Shown: piece by piece, positions 1 to 9,829 of the stretch
Layout of the letters: the number at the start of each line of letters is the position of its first letter
Numbering within the stretch: position 1 is the first letter of the stretch
Assembly: GCA_038496445.1 (NCBI GenBank)
Contig: JALMLS010000117.1
Span: 1 to 23,688 of the forward strand
From: Trichosphaerium sp. ATCC 40318
Lineage: Eukaryota; Discosea; Flabellinia; Trichosidae
DNA length: 23,688 nt
Direction: 5' to 3'
Notes under the pieces: model-generated
What the model saw: only the letters and a program-made list of their open reading frames with translations
Databases searched by the model: none
Told to the model about the DNA's origin: nothing
Made by a program: the position numbers and the translations under genes

Positions 1-441
1 AGAGAGGTAGAATTTCATGACCAAGACAGGAGTGAGAACTTCGTTGATGAGGAGGAGAGAGTATTAAGAGAGTCAGGAGATGAAATTACAGCCACGAAAG
101 AGCTGACAAAACAGATAAGAAGAGCAACGCAAGAAGATAAAGAGAGTAGAGAACCAGTGAAGGACTCACGAAGAGGATATGAACATCGGATAGACATCCT
201 TTTAGAGCTATTGCGAGATGTGTTGCAATCAGCCAGGATAGTAACTAAAGATGATAACAAATCCATTGTGAAAAGTTTGATTGATAAAGGTAGCCCTTAC
301 ATGCGAAGCAGTAGCACGCAGAAGGAGCTATTATCACAAATGTCCAAGTGTAATACAAATGGGAGTTTTATTAAATGGTTACAGAGGATTATAAAAGAAG
401 AGAAAGAAGTGTTTAAAAGAGAGAGGCGTTTACGAGACTAG
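1..441 (+). CDS. C-terminal end of Ty3-type gag-pol polyprotein (partial)
   Basis: The reading frame is open from base 1 to a TAG at 439-441 and encodes the final 146 residues of the polyprotein found complete on the minus strand at 9830-15760. This part lies downstream of the integrase. It is rich in Glu, Lys and Arg, probably helical, and ends in ERRLRD. No named domain is recognised; in particular I see no chromodomain. It is partial only because the window begins here. A shorter internal frame starting at 157 is part of this same frame, not a separate gene. Confidence 0.9.
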   Translation, partial: REVEFHDQDRSENFVDEEERVLRESGDEITATKELTKQIRRATQEDKESREPVKDSRRGYEHRIDILLELLRDVLQSARIVTKDDNKSIVKSLIDKGSPYMRSSSTQKELLSQMSKCNTNGSFIKWLQRIIKEEKEVFKRERRLRD

Positions 442-606
442 ATATAAATTGACCTCCATATTTATGGTTTAATGGTTGCTAAGGGTTTCCAATATCTCAG
501 TCAAGTAAACAGTAAAGATAGAATTACGTGAACCAAAGAGTCATCTAAAACTGATGGAGTTCAACACTCTCACGTGAGGACACGCTCTAAAGAAAGAGGG
601 GAGTTA

Positions 607-697
607 TGTAAGGAGTAAATAATGTAACTTAATGTACATGAGCTCACTTAGAGCAGAATAAATTAGTTGATATCACGTGACGGTTTTAGTCTTTACA
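607..697 (+). repeat. 91-bp LTR (3' LTR of the left copy)
   Basis: It starts TGTAAGGAGT and ends GTCTTTACA, giving the TG...CA ends expected of an LTR with a short imperfect terminal inverted repeat. It contains AATAAA near 658 and the 8-bp palindrome TCACGTGA at 673-680. It reads identical, in inverted form, to the LTRs at 9574-9664 and 15790-15880. Confidence 0.9.
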
Positions 698-2970
698 TTT
701 GTGGCACTGATATGGGGTGCTACTTGAACGAAGGACCAACCACGCTTATTCTCAATTCTACTGGATTAAATTTTCCTGGCACGTTTCAAGTTATACTTTC
801 CGAAAGTTTAGACATTTATGGTATGTTGACGCTTTTGAAAGGTTCTGTAACAAATTATTTAGCGTTAAATAAAGGCATAAATGTTTCGTGCTCAATCCAA
901 CAGAAGACGGTGAACGGGAATAATAACATTTGCATCTCATTATCAGGATTTACGTTTGATGGTTGTAAAATCAGATTGAATGACTTTGCAAATGTCACTG
1001 TAGAGTACATTCACATTACAAGTCTAGTTTATTGATCAATTGACTATTGTGTAGGAATATGGTAGTTACAGGCACAGAGAGTTATATTCAAATATTTGAC
1101 AGGTACACGTGATTTATTTCGATTTTGCCACAATTAATGAGAAATAGTCAAAATGTTGCTGTTCGCAATTCACTTTTCCATGAACTGTTCGATGAGAGAG
1201 GAAGATTTGCCGAGCCTTTGGGATTATGGATAGAAACAGTCGAAACAGTTTCTGTGAGTAATTGTCATTTTCAACATAATTTTAAAGGAGGAGTTCTTCT
1301 CAATAGAATGACAGGGAGAGGTAATATTTGATTCCCTTATTTTGTTTGATCATAACTATTTAAACATAGGAATTGTTGCTACATTCAGAGCTGTTGATAG
1401 AGTAATTTGTGACTTTGTATAATAGGCTAAATATTTACACATGCATTTATTTAGGTTACAATCAACTCTTGCGTGTTCAAGGACAATTACGTACTTGCAA
1501 GTGGTTCTGGTATGCAGATATCAGTCCTCATATATTCTCATTTGTATATAGCAAACTCTGATTACTATGTCTCAGTACTATACGCAAATTCAATTGATGT
1601 ACAGATATTGAACTCAACTTTTATTGATAATACTGTGGAAGAAGAAAGACCAATCAATGACAGATGTACTGGTACACGTGTTCTATCCAAGCGCCATATT
1701 AATCACCTGTAATAGTTGGATCATTGGTATTGAGTGGTCTAACAAGCAGTGGATCAGCGGTGATAGATTCTTGTGTATTTGAGAATATTACATGCGTGTA
1801 ACGTTCTGCCTAAATTTAATAGTCAACTGAAATAACTGATTCCGACTTCTAGAAAACAAGTACAAAATACTTTAACAACTACAATATCCCCAGCATTGAT
1901 CGGGTCTTCCATGGACATTACAATCAGGTACACTAACTAATATGTTATTTCCAACACAGTAAGAATACTAAATGTCGTGTTTAGAAATACAACAACGTTT
2001 GAAAACAGCCTCAACAATAGTAATGGACAAGCAATTGTATTGTACTAATTTATCAAATAGATACTGGAAGCGTTTTTGATTGTCCTTCAACACCAACAAA
2101 TCTTACATGTGGCTGCAGCTACTCTGATATCACCACACATTTTGCAGATTGTCAAGCTAATGGTATAAATTATTTGTATTTGCTCTCTTACAGTGTTGAA
2201 TAGTTACTTGCGAAGGCAAAACTTTCATTCCTCCAACAATATCACCAACCACAATATCGCCTACAACTGCACCAACATTCGAACCGACAACTGTATCACC
2301 TACAGCCGCACCAACAGTTGGTAGTCTGCCACCTGAAATAGTGTTGTCTAGCCCTTTGATAATAGTTGGTGACTTTGTAAACTCAGAGATAGCAACAATC
2401 ACTCCAGGAGGCTTTCTTCAAGTTGAAGGTATGTCTTGTGTCACAAGTTATTTAGCACACGTTTATTGGTTAATCCGATGTTAAGGATGTATTGTGATAC
2501 CATCAAATACAACGTTCATCATTGACTTCACAAATGATAATAACACAACAGGTGTTGGTGAGACAAGAAGAGAAGTAATACGAAGCAACAGCAACTGTAT
2601 CAATGGTACTTTTACAGTTCTTTCACCAGAATGTGTATTGGCAAGAATTGAGCGGACTCTTTCATCGTATGCTTTTTATTTTTGCACTGATCTCTAACTT
2701 TTGCTAGCATAATTGTGATCACATCAAGAGCTGATAGTTGTGATAGCAGAGCATCAGTAAATGTTGGTTTGGTATTAGGTGTCACATTTGGCATTCTTGT
2801 GTTCGTATGTGAAGACATTTCTTTTTCTTGTTTTCGTTTATTTTTCTCAAACTAAATTTGTATGGTAGATTGCTGTAGGTCTGATTATTGCTTTCTTTGT
2901 ACCTAAGTTGAGACGAGCCATTTTCCCTTATACTTTAACAACCAAGGAAGTAGAAATATCTTCTGTTTGA
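698..2970 (+). pseudogene. Beta-helix/mucin-stalk membrane protein gene, copy 1, 5' end displaced by Ty3 insertion
   Basis: Coding pieces separated by short introns are visible. They include 698-820 (starting VCGTDM-like), 863-about 1030, 1103-1320 (NVAVRNSLFH, NCHFQHNF), 1455-1671 and 1716-1795. Cys-rich and stalk exons follow at about 2055-2160 and 2205-2428 (Pro/Thr repeats such as SPTTISPTTAPT), then about 2487-2668, a transmembrane segment split between about 2708-2804 and 2869-2970 (LVLGVTFGILVF, then AVGLIIAFFVP), and a tail ending KEVEISSV with TGA at 2968-2970. Short Ile/Val/Asn-rich strands with scattered Cys suggest a right-handed parallel beta-helix ectodomain; the whole would be a type I surface protein. 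The function is unknown. The Ty3 LTR abuts codons near the N-terminus, removing start and promoter. The 1103-1320 exon is 2 bases shorter at 1140-1150 than in copy 3, which creates a frameshift. Introns after 1795 are uncertain. Confidence 0.75.
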
Positions 2971-3330
2971 AACTAACAGTAAAATACTCATCGTCCCAAT
3001 CGATTATTGTCCATGCATTCAAGTTAAGCTAAGTAACTTTTTGCAAGTTTTTGTGAGTTTTTGTCAATTCTAGATCAACGTGTTTAGATTGATACTGTAG
3101 AGATTGCAAAGTAATGTGAGTGTTTGTATTGTCTATTTAGACAATCTGAGGGATTTGACGGATCTGACACTGCTGACAGAACTCGAAAATATCACATTTT
3201 AAATGTGAAGCACTGGCATGTGGTAATTTTTTGCGAACACAACCGTTTTTTCAAACCCACGTAACAAATAAACTACCAATGGAATTTACGAGAAAGTTTG
3301 GTAAGTGGCGAAGAGCTCGGCTGTGGATAG
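2971..3330. other. 3' flank of beta-helix copy 1, no gene seen
   Basis: AT-rich non-coding sequence between the stop codon of the surface-protein copy and the LINE remnant. It contains repeated 'gttttTGtgagtt'-type words and one AATAAA near 3266, which is far for a poly(A) signal of the upstream gene. It is mirrored at 6941-7300. Confidence 0.5.
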
Positions 3331-3735
3331 AGCCACCTTGTGGAAACTCCGTTTGAACCTCCAATGAGGTCTCAAAAGTACCTCATTTTCCTCCAACAAA
3401 AAAAGGCAAAAAACTTAACCTTTTACTATAGACCTACAGCTCTCCTCAACTCTATGTACAAGATAGAAACTCAAATGATAAACAAACGTCTGACTGAGAT
3501 AATTAAAAAACATAAAATAATGACCAACATACAATACAGTTTCTACCAAGAACGTAACATAACCATGGCCAAAGAACATACCGCCATGTCATTGAAAAGG
3601 CCGAAGCAAACAACAAATATATCTTCGCAATTTACATAGATTTCTCCAAGACATAAGACTCAGTCGAATACTGGGTTCTTAATCACGCCCTAAAACAACA
3701 AGGTTTTGACACAGAATTTAGGAAGCATAAGTTTC
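3331..3735 (+). pseudogene. Remnant of a non-LTR (LINE) reverse transcriptase
   Basis: Two overlapping frames read as one stretch of reverse transcriptase. About 3340-3590 gives YYRPTALLNSMYK, INKRLTEIIKKHK and NIQYSFYQERN. After a frameshift near 3580-3600 it continues VIEKAEANN, then FAIYIDFSKT, a stop (TAA) where the palm motif A normally reads KAYDSV, and then DSVEYWVLNHALKQQGF. This corresponds to fingers and motif A of a LINE-type enzyme. The YxDD motif, endonuclease and ends are absent, so it is a dead fragment. I cannot assign the clade. It is mirrored at 6536-6940. Confidence 0.82.
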
Positions 3736-4519
3736 GTTGCTCCAATACTCAAATCGATAAGTGCTTTTTCAAGTTTAATGCCATCCTAATATTGTTTTTA
3801 TTCTCGATATTGCTGTCGCGTTCAATAGGATATAGTCTTGGTACTCGGTGTTTTGTTGTGGAAGTTTTTCAGAAGTGTACTCGTTTGAGATACTAAAGCA
3901 TTTTGTTAAGCCAATATTATAGCGAGAGATATCGCTACGAATATGAGAACCTGTATTGAATCTGGGCTTACAACATTAAGTTACAGTTTCTTTTTAACAA
4001 GTAATCTTTTTAATTGTGGTTCTTCGTAATGAGTGTGACACAATTAGAGTGGTCAGGTAAGGGTCCCAGCTACGCAGGCCACGAAACCTGTAGCCGGTTA
4101 ACCGACGGCTAAGATACTCAGCAACAAAAATCTGTAATCTTCTAAACCTATGTTAAAATCATACACTCGTTTGGATAATGCACATTCTGCGTGAGAACAG
4201 TTTCAGCAATGTTTTGGTTTGCAAAACGTGCTACCAAACGATTAATTCTGTTTTGGCTTGTGGAGTTGTTGGTACATTAGGAAAACGAAACTCTCTCCTT
4301 TATACGTTTCCTGCGTCCTCGTTTGTTTATAAGGTAGAGTCACTGTACATTTATGATGTACAGTTTGCAGAAACGCGCTTTAGCTCGGTTTGAGCTTTCT
4401 AAAGCTGAGGTAGGCTGTATGAGAGGATCCTAAATGAACTCTATATTGACTTTCGCATTTACTGCTATGGCTAGCGGTACTCATAAAATTGTTTGGATCA
4501 TTCAGTCCAATCTAATTAC
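3736..4519. other. Unassigned stretch with one small open frame
   Basis: No gene is recognised. A 71-codon frame at 4178-4393 (MHILRENSF...) has no known motif, and its mirror at 5888-6094 differs by small indels, which argues against constraint. Around 4060-4115 there is a GC-richer patch (GGTCCCAGCTACGCAGGCC, then TAGCCG...CGGCTA) that may be a degenerate short repeat. Exact identity with the opposite arm stops near 4049. Confidence 0.4.
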
Positions 4520-5062
4520 TCACTTGATCTTCTGAAATATCGGCAAGATACATCTATTTTTATTTGACAGTAACATGTCTTACTTTGTTCTATCAGGTCT
4601 GCCGTTCTCTCAAATACGTTTGGTATATCGCTGATGCATAAAGTAGCACAATTAACACAATGGGTTAAAAAGCCATTTTGGGTAAACCTGGTACACAACT
4701 GCGGGCTCCAAACTGATACCGATTCGCTAAGAGTAGTGCACAATCCAATATGTGAAAAAACATTGAAAGTGTCATGTGATTGTGAGGTAGGTGACTCATA
4801 TTTTTATATGCTGTAAGGCAGAAAGATTATTTGACGTTACATTAAAGTATTGCCTGGCAATACATTTTAATGTAAAAAGTAAAATCTTTTGTCGGCTTGT
4901 TACAACTAAAGCATGCGAGGCTCAACTACTTTTAACATATTTAGAGGTTACATCACTAAAGGTGTACAAACTAGCTATGTTGTGTTCTGTCACCTGATAA
5001 TGTCTACCTCACATTCAAGCGGAGTTCTAACAAATGAAATACCCGACTTGAAGACTCAAGAA
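4520..5062 (-). repeat. Duplicated block L1 (LRR-gene 3' flank plus a bit of its end)
   Basis: Homologous to 5231-5765 (inverted) and to 20919-21440 (same orientation). Diagnostic shared words are ACATGTCTTACTTTG, CATGCGAGGCTCAAC and TAGCTATGTTGTG. The inner end, about 5008-5062, is a degraded complement of the last codons of the LRR gene. It is visibly more diverged from the other arm than the outer 4 kb. Confidence 0.8.
4837..4875. other. Long hairpin inside block L1
   Basis: TTACATTAAA + GTATTGCC, single T, GGCAATAC + AT bulge + TTTAATGTAA gives an 18-bp stem with a 2-nt bulge. The inner 17-bp palindrome GTATTGCCTGGCAATAC is present in all three block copies (5417-5433 and 21230-21246), but the outer pairing exists only here. 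Confidence 0.8.
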
Positions 5063-5280
5063 GCTTATACTTTGTAATGCGACAATATTACAGATGAAGG
5101 TATGAACTAGTTAACCTTGAAGAATTACATGTATCACATTATATGCGTATTACGGATGAATGTTTGAAGCATATGAAGTCACTCAAGGTTGTTGAGATTG
5201 GTGAGTATTGTAAGATAACATGTGAAGGCATTGAGTCTTTGGGTATTACATGTATAGAACGTCCAGTTGAATGGAGGTAG
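5063..5280 (+). pseudogene. Leucine-rich-repeat gene fragment at the palindrome centre
   Basis: Translating in pieces gives the pattern of cysteine-containing LRRs (about 24-26 residues, ITDEGxxxL). It matches the better preserved minus-strand copy at 21378-21835: LVNLEELHVSHYMRIT, ECLKHMKSLKVVEIGEY, GIESLG and a TAG at 5278-5280. Small indels near 5077-5112 break the frame. The 5' part of the gene is missing because the left palindrome arm begins immediately upstream. It covers the whole 168-bp spacer between the arms and the first 50 bp of the right arm. Confidence 0.8.
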
Positions 5281-5765
5281 ACATTATCACGTGACAGAAC
5301 ACAACATAGCTAGTTTGTTTTAGTTGATGTAACGAATAAATATGTTAAAAGTAGTTGAGCCTCGCATGCTTTAGTTGTAACAAGAATACCAAAAGATTTT
5401 ACTTTTATTTTAAAATGTATTGCCAGGCAATACTGGGGTTGACGTCAAATAATCTTTCTGCCTTACAGCATATAAAAATATGAGTCACCTACCTCACAAT
5501 CACATGACACTTTCAATGTTTTTTCACATATTGGATTGTGCACTACTCTTAGCGAATCGGTGGTGTTTGGAGCCCTTTTTGTGTACCAGGTTTACCCAAA
5601 ATGGCTTTTTAACCCATTGTGTTGAATTGTGCTACTATTGCATCAGCAATATACCAAACACCTTTGAGAGAAGGGCAGACCTGATAGAACAAAGTAAGAC
5701 ATGTTACTAAGTCCTATAAAAATAGATGTAAAGTTGCCGATATTTCAGAAGATCAAGTGAGTAAT
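5281..5765 (+). repeat. Duplicated block L2 (3' flank of the central LRR fragment)
   Basis: Begins right after the LRR stop codon with TATCACGTGACAG-type sequence, and contains the 17-bp palindrome at 5417-5433. Its relatives are 4520-5008 (inverted) and 20919-21377 (inverted). The frame at 5480-5710 is not conserved between the copies and I do not consider it a gene. Confidence 0.8.
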
Positions 5766-6535
5766 TAGATTGGACTGAATGATCCAAACAGTTTTATGAG
5801 TACCGCTAGCCATAGCAGTAAATGCGAAAGTCAATATAGAGTTCATTTAGATATCCTCTCATACAGCCTACCTCAGCTTTAGAAAGCTCAAACCGAGCTA
5901 AACATCTGCAAACTGTACATCATAAATGTACAGGACTCTACCTTATAAACAAACGAGGACGCAGGAAACAAAAGGAGAGAGTTTCGTTTTCCTAATGTAC
6001 CAACAACTCCACAAGCCAAAACAGAATTAATCGTTTGGTAGCACGTTTTGCAAACCAAAACATTGCTGAAACTGTTCTCACGCAGAATGTGCATTATCCA
6101 AACGAGTGTATTTTTAACATAGGTTTAGAAGATTACAGATTTTTGTTGCTGAGTATCTTAGCCGTCGGTTAACCGGCTACAGGTTTCGTGGCCTGCGTAG
6201 CTGGGACCCTTACCTGACCACCTCTAATTGTGTCACACTCATTACGAAGAACCACAATTAAAAAGATTACTTGTTAAAAAGAAACTGTAACTTAATGTTG
6301 TAAGCCCAGATTCAATACAGGTTCTCATATTCGTAGCGATATCTCTCGCTATAATATTGGCTTAACAAAATGCTTTAGTATCTCAAACGAGTACACTTCT
6401 GAAAAACTTCCACAACAAAACACCGAGTACCAAGACTATATCCTATTGAACGCGACAGCAATATCGAGAATAAAAACAATATTAGGATGGCATTAAACTT
6501 GAAAAAGCACTTATCGATTTGAGTATTGGAGCAAC
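5766..6535. other. Mirror of the unassigned stretch 3736-4519
   Basis: No gene recognised. Same content as the left arm with a few indels (for example near 6105 and 6222, and a shorter tract at 5903-5907). The 68-codon minus frame at 5888-6094 has an altered C-terminus compared with its mirror and is probably not coding. Confidence 0.4.
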
Positions 6536-6940
6536 GAAACTTATGCTTCCTAAATTCTGTGTCAAAACCTTGTTGTTTTAGGGCGTGATTAAGAACCCAG
6601 TATTCGACTGAGTCTTATGTCTTGGAGAAATCTATGTAAATTGCGAAGATATATTTGTTGTTTGCTTCGGCCTTTTCAATGACATGGCGGTATGTTCTTT
6701 GGCCATGGTTATGTTACGTTCTTGGTAGAAACTGTATTGTATGTTGGTCATTATTTTATGTTTTTTAATTATCTCAGTCAGACGTTTGTTTATCATTTGA
6801 GTTTCTATCTTGTACATAGAGTTGAGGAGAGCTGTAGGTCTATAGTAAAAGGTTAAGTTTTTTGCCTTTTTTTGTTGGAGGAAAATGAGGTACTTTTGAG
6901 ACCTCATTGGAGGTTCAAACGGAGTTTCCACAAGGTGGCT
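6536..6940 (-). pseudogene. Remnant of a LINE reverse transcriptase (mirror copy)
   Basis: Exact mirror of 3331-3735, with the same frameshift and the same stop codon replacing the Ala/Tyr of motif A. The shared defects show that the fragment was already dead before the two arms became identical. Confidence 0.82.
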
Positions 6941-7300
6941 CTATCCACAGCCGAGCTCTTCGCCACTTACCAAACTTTCTCGTAAATTCCATTGGTAGTT
7001 TATTTGTTACGTGGGTTTGAAAAAACGGTTGTGTTCGCAAAAAATTACCACATGCCAGTGCTTCACATTTAAAATGTGATATTTTCGAGTTCTGTCAGCA
7101 GTGTCAGATCCGTCAAATCCCTCAGATTGTCTAAATAGACAATACAAACACTCACATTACTTTGCAATCTCTACAGTATCAATCTAAACACGTTGATCTA
7201 GAATTGACAAAAACTCACAAAAACTTGCAAAAAGTTACTTAGCTTAACTTGAATGCATGGACAATAATCGATTGGGACGATGAGTATTTTACTGTTAGTT
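6941..7300. other. 3' flank of beta-helix copy 2, no gene seen
   Basis: Mirror of 2971-3330, non-coding and AT-rich. Nothing further recognised. Confidence 0.5.
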
Positions 7301-9573
7301 TCAAACAGAAGATATTTCTACTTCCTTGGTTGTTAAAGTATAAGGGAAAATGGCTCGTCTCAACTTAGGTACAAAGAAAGCAATAATCAGACCTACAGCA
7401 ATCTACCATACAAATTTAGTTTGAGAAAAATAAACGAAAACAAGAAAAAGAAATGTCTTCACATACGAACACAAGAATGCCAAATGTGACACCTAATACC
7501 AAACCAACATTTACTGATGCTCTGCTATCACAACTATCAGCTCTTGATGTGATCACAATTATGCTAGCAAAAGTTAGAGATCAGTGCAAAAATAAAAAGC
7601 ATACGATGAAAGAGTCCGCTCAATTCTTGCCAATACACATTCTGGTGAAAGAACTGTAAAAGTACCATTGATACAGTTGCTGTTGCTTCGTATTACTTCT
7701 CTTCTTGTCTCACCAACACCTGTTGTGTTATTATCATTTGTGAAGTCAATGATGAACGTTGTATTTGATGGTATCACAATACATCCTTAACATCGGATTA
7801 ACCAATAAACGTGTGCTAAATAACTTGTGACACAAGACATACCTTCAACTTGAAGAAAGCCTCCTGGAGTGATTGTTGCTATCTCTGAGTTTACAAAGTC
7901 ACCAACTATTATCAAAGGGCTAGACAACACTATTTCAGGTGGCAGACTACCAACTGTTGGTGCGGCTGTAGGTGATACAGTTGTCGGTTCGAATGTTGGT
8001 GCAGTTGTAGGCGATATTGTGGTTGGTGATATTGTTGGAGGAATGAAAGTTTTGCCTTCGCAAGTAACTATTCAACACTGTAAGAGAGCAAATACAAATA
8101 ATTTATACCATTAGCTTGACAATCTGCAAAATGTGTGGTGATATCAGAGTAGCTGCAGCCACATGTAAGATTTGTTGGTGTTGAAGGACAATCAAAAACG
8201 CTTCCAGTATCTATTTGATAAATTAGTACAATACAATTGCTTGTCCATTACTATTGTTGAGGCTGTTTTCAAACGTTGTTGTATTTCTAAACACGACATT
8301 TAGTATTCTTACTGTGTTGGAAATAACATATTAGTTAGTGTACCTGATTGTAATGTCCATGGAAGACCCGATCAATGCTGGGGATATTGTAGTTGTTAAA
8401 GTATTTTGTACTTGTTTTCTAGAAGTCGGAATCAGTTATTTCAGTTGACTATTAAATTTAGGCAGAACGTTACACGCATGTAATATTCTCAAATACACAA
8501 GAATCTATCACCGCTGATCCACTGCTTGTTAGACCACTCAATACCAATGATCCAACTATTACAGGTGATTAATATGGCGCTTGGATAGAACACGTGTACC
8601 AGTACATCTGTCATTGATTGGTCTTTCTTCTTCCACAGTATTATCAATAAAAGTTGAGTTCAATATCTGTACATCAATTGAATTTGCGTATAGTACTGAG
8701 ACATAGTAATCAGAGTTTGCTATATACAAATGAGAATATATGAGGACTGATATCTGCATACCAGAACCACTTGCAAGTACGTAATTGTCCTTGAACACGC
8801 AAGAGTTGATTGTAACCTAAATAAATGCATGTGTAAATATTTAGCCTATTATACAAAGTCACAAATTACTCTATCAACAGCTCTGAATGTAGCAACAATT
8901 CCTATGTTTAAATAGTTATGATCAAACAAAATAAGGGAATCAAATATTACCTCTCCCTGTCATTCTATTGAGAAGAACTCCTCCTTTAAAATTATGTTGA
9001 AAATGACAATTACTCACAGAAACTGTTTCGACTGTTTCTATCCATAATCCCAAAGGCTCGGCAAATCTTCCTCTCTCATCGAACAGTTCATGGAAAAGTG
9101 AATTGCGAACAGCAACATTTTGACTATTTCTCATTAATTGTGGCAAAATCGAAATAAATCACGTGTACCTGTCAAATATTTGAATATAACTCTCTGTGCC
9201 TGTAACTACCATATTCCTACACAATAGTCAATTGATCAATAAACTAGACTTGTAATGTGAATGTACTCTACAGTGACATTTGCAAAGTCATTCAATCTGA
9301 TTTTACAACCATCAAACGTAAATCCTGATAATGAGATGCAAATGTTATTATTCCCGTTCACCGTCTTCTGTTGGATTGAGCACGAAACATTTATGCCTTT
9401 ATTTAACGCTAAATAATTTGTTACAGAACCTTTCAAAAGCGTCAACATACCATAAATGTCTAAACTTTCGGAAAGTATAACTTGAAACGTGCCAGGAAAA
9501 TTTAATCCAGTAGAATTGAGAATAAGCGTGGTTGGTCCTTCGTTCAAGTAGCACCCCATATCAGTGCCACAAA
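7301..9573 (-). pseudogene. Beta-helix/mucin-stalk membrane protein gene, copy 2, interrupted by the complete Ty3 element
   Basis: Mirror of copy 1, with which it appears identical. Read downward from 9573 it encodes the same Cys/Asn-rich beta-strand exons, a Pro/Thr-rich stalk (about 7843-8066), a transmembrane segment and the tail ending EISSV with the stop at 7301-7303. The Ty3 element at 9574-15880 sits a few codons into the first recognisable exon. The severed upstream sequence resumes at 15885, so the gene's 5' part is 6.3 kb away and the transcript would run through the element. It shares the 2-base frameshifting deletion of copy 1. Probably non-functional; only the 3' exons retain clean splice sites and frame. 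Confidence 0.75.
9570..9573. repeat. Target-site duplication CAAA (left)
   Basis: CAAA directly abuts the TG end of the LTR. The same four bases follow the CA end of the other LTR at 15881-15884, and occur once at the unoccupied site 22910-22913 (TTTG on the plus strand). Confidence 0.88.
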
Positions 9574-9664
9574 TGTAAAGACTAAAACCGTCACGTGATA
9601 TCAACTAATTTATTCTGCTCTAAGTGAGCTCATGTACATTAAGTTACATTATTTACTCCTTACA
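9574..9664 (-). repeat. 3' LTR of the Ty3 element (91 bp)
   Basis: On the plus strand it runs TGTAAAGACT...ACTCCTTACA. It is identical by reading to 15790-15880. On the element strand it contains GCAGAATAAATT, a plausible poly(A) signal, and the palindrome TCACGTGA. 91 bp is very short for an LTR that must hold U3, R and U5. Confidence 0.93.
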
Positions 9665-9667
9665 TAA

Positions 9668-9682
9668 CTCCCCTCTTTCTTT
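9668..9682 (-). other. Polypurine tract (PPT)
   Basis: On the element strand AAAGAAAGAGGGGAG lies 3 nt upstream of the 3' LTR. This is the usual place and composition of the plus-strand DNA primer. Confidence 0.85.
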
Positions 9683-9829
9683 AGAGCGTGTCCTCACGTG
9701 AGAGTGTTGAACTCCATCAGTTTTAGATGACTCTTTGGTTCACGTAATTCTATCTTTACTGTTTACTTGACTGAGATATTGGAAACCCTTAGCAACCATT
9801 AAACCATAAATATGGAGGTCAATTTATAT

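Larger units (their letters stand above)
1..697 (+). mobile_element. 3' end of a Ty3-type LTR retrotransposon, cut by the window edge
   Basis: This is the plus-strand mirror image of 9574-10270 inside the complete element. It holds the last 147 codons of gag-pol, a 3' untranslated stretch, a polypurine tract at 589-603 (AAAGAAAGAGGGGAG) and a 91-bp LTR at 607-697 ending in TTTACA. It is followed by TTTG (698-701), the same target bases seen at the full element. I saw no difference from the full element. The rest of this copy must lie to the left of the window. Confidence 0.93.
1..5062. repeat. Left arm of giant inverted repeat 1
   Basis: Position x pairs with 10271-x on the other strand with no net indel for about 4.05 kb: the LTR, surface-gene exons and LINE scrap all fall at mirror positions. 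From about 4050 to 5062 small indels and substitutions appear and the offset drifts to 10293. The inner end is AAGACTCAA at 5054-5062, paired with TTGAGTCTT at 5231-5239. The outer end runs off the window. Confidence 0.95.

Noticed and set aside
4178-4393. 71-codon frame conserved in both palindrome arms
   Set aside because: The conservation is only that of the arm; indels change the C-terminus in the mirror copy and no motif is visible.
4520-5008. Three-copy 0.5-kb block as an independent transposon or MITE
   Set aside because: No terminal inverted repeats or target duplications were seen; in two copies it directly follows the LRR stop codon and in the third it abuts a degraded complement of the same gene end, which fits segmental duplication.
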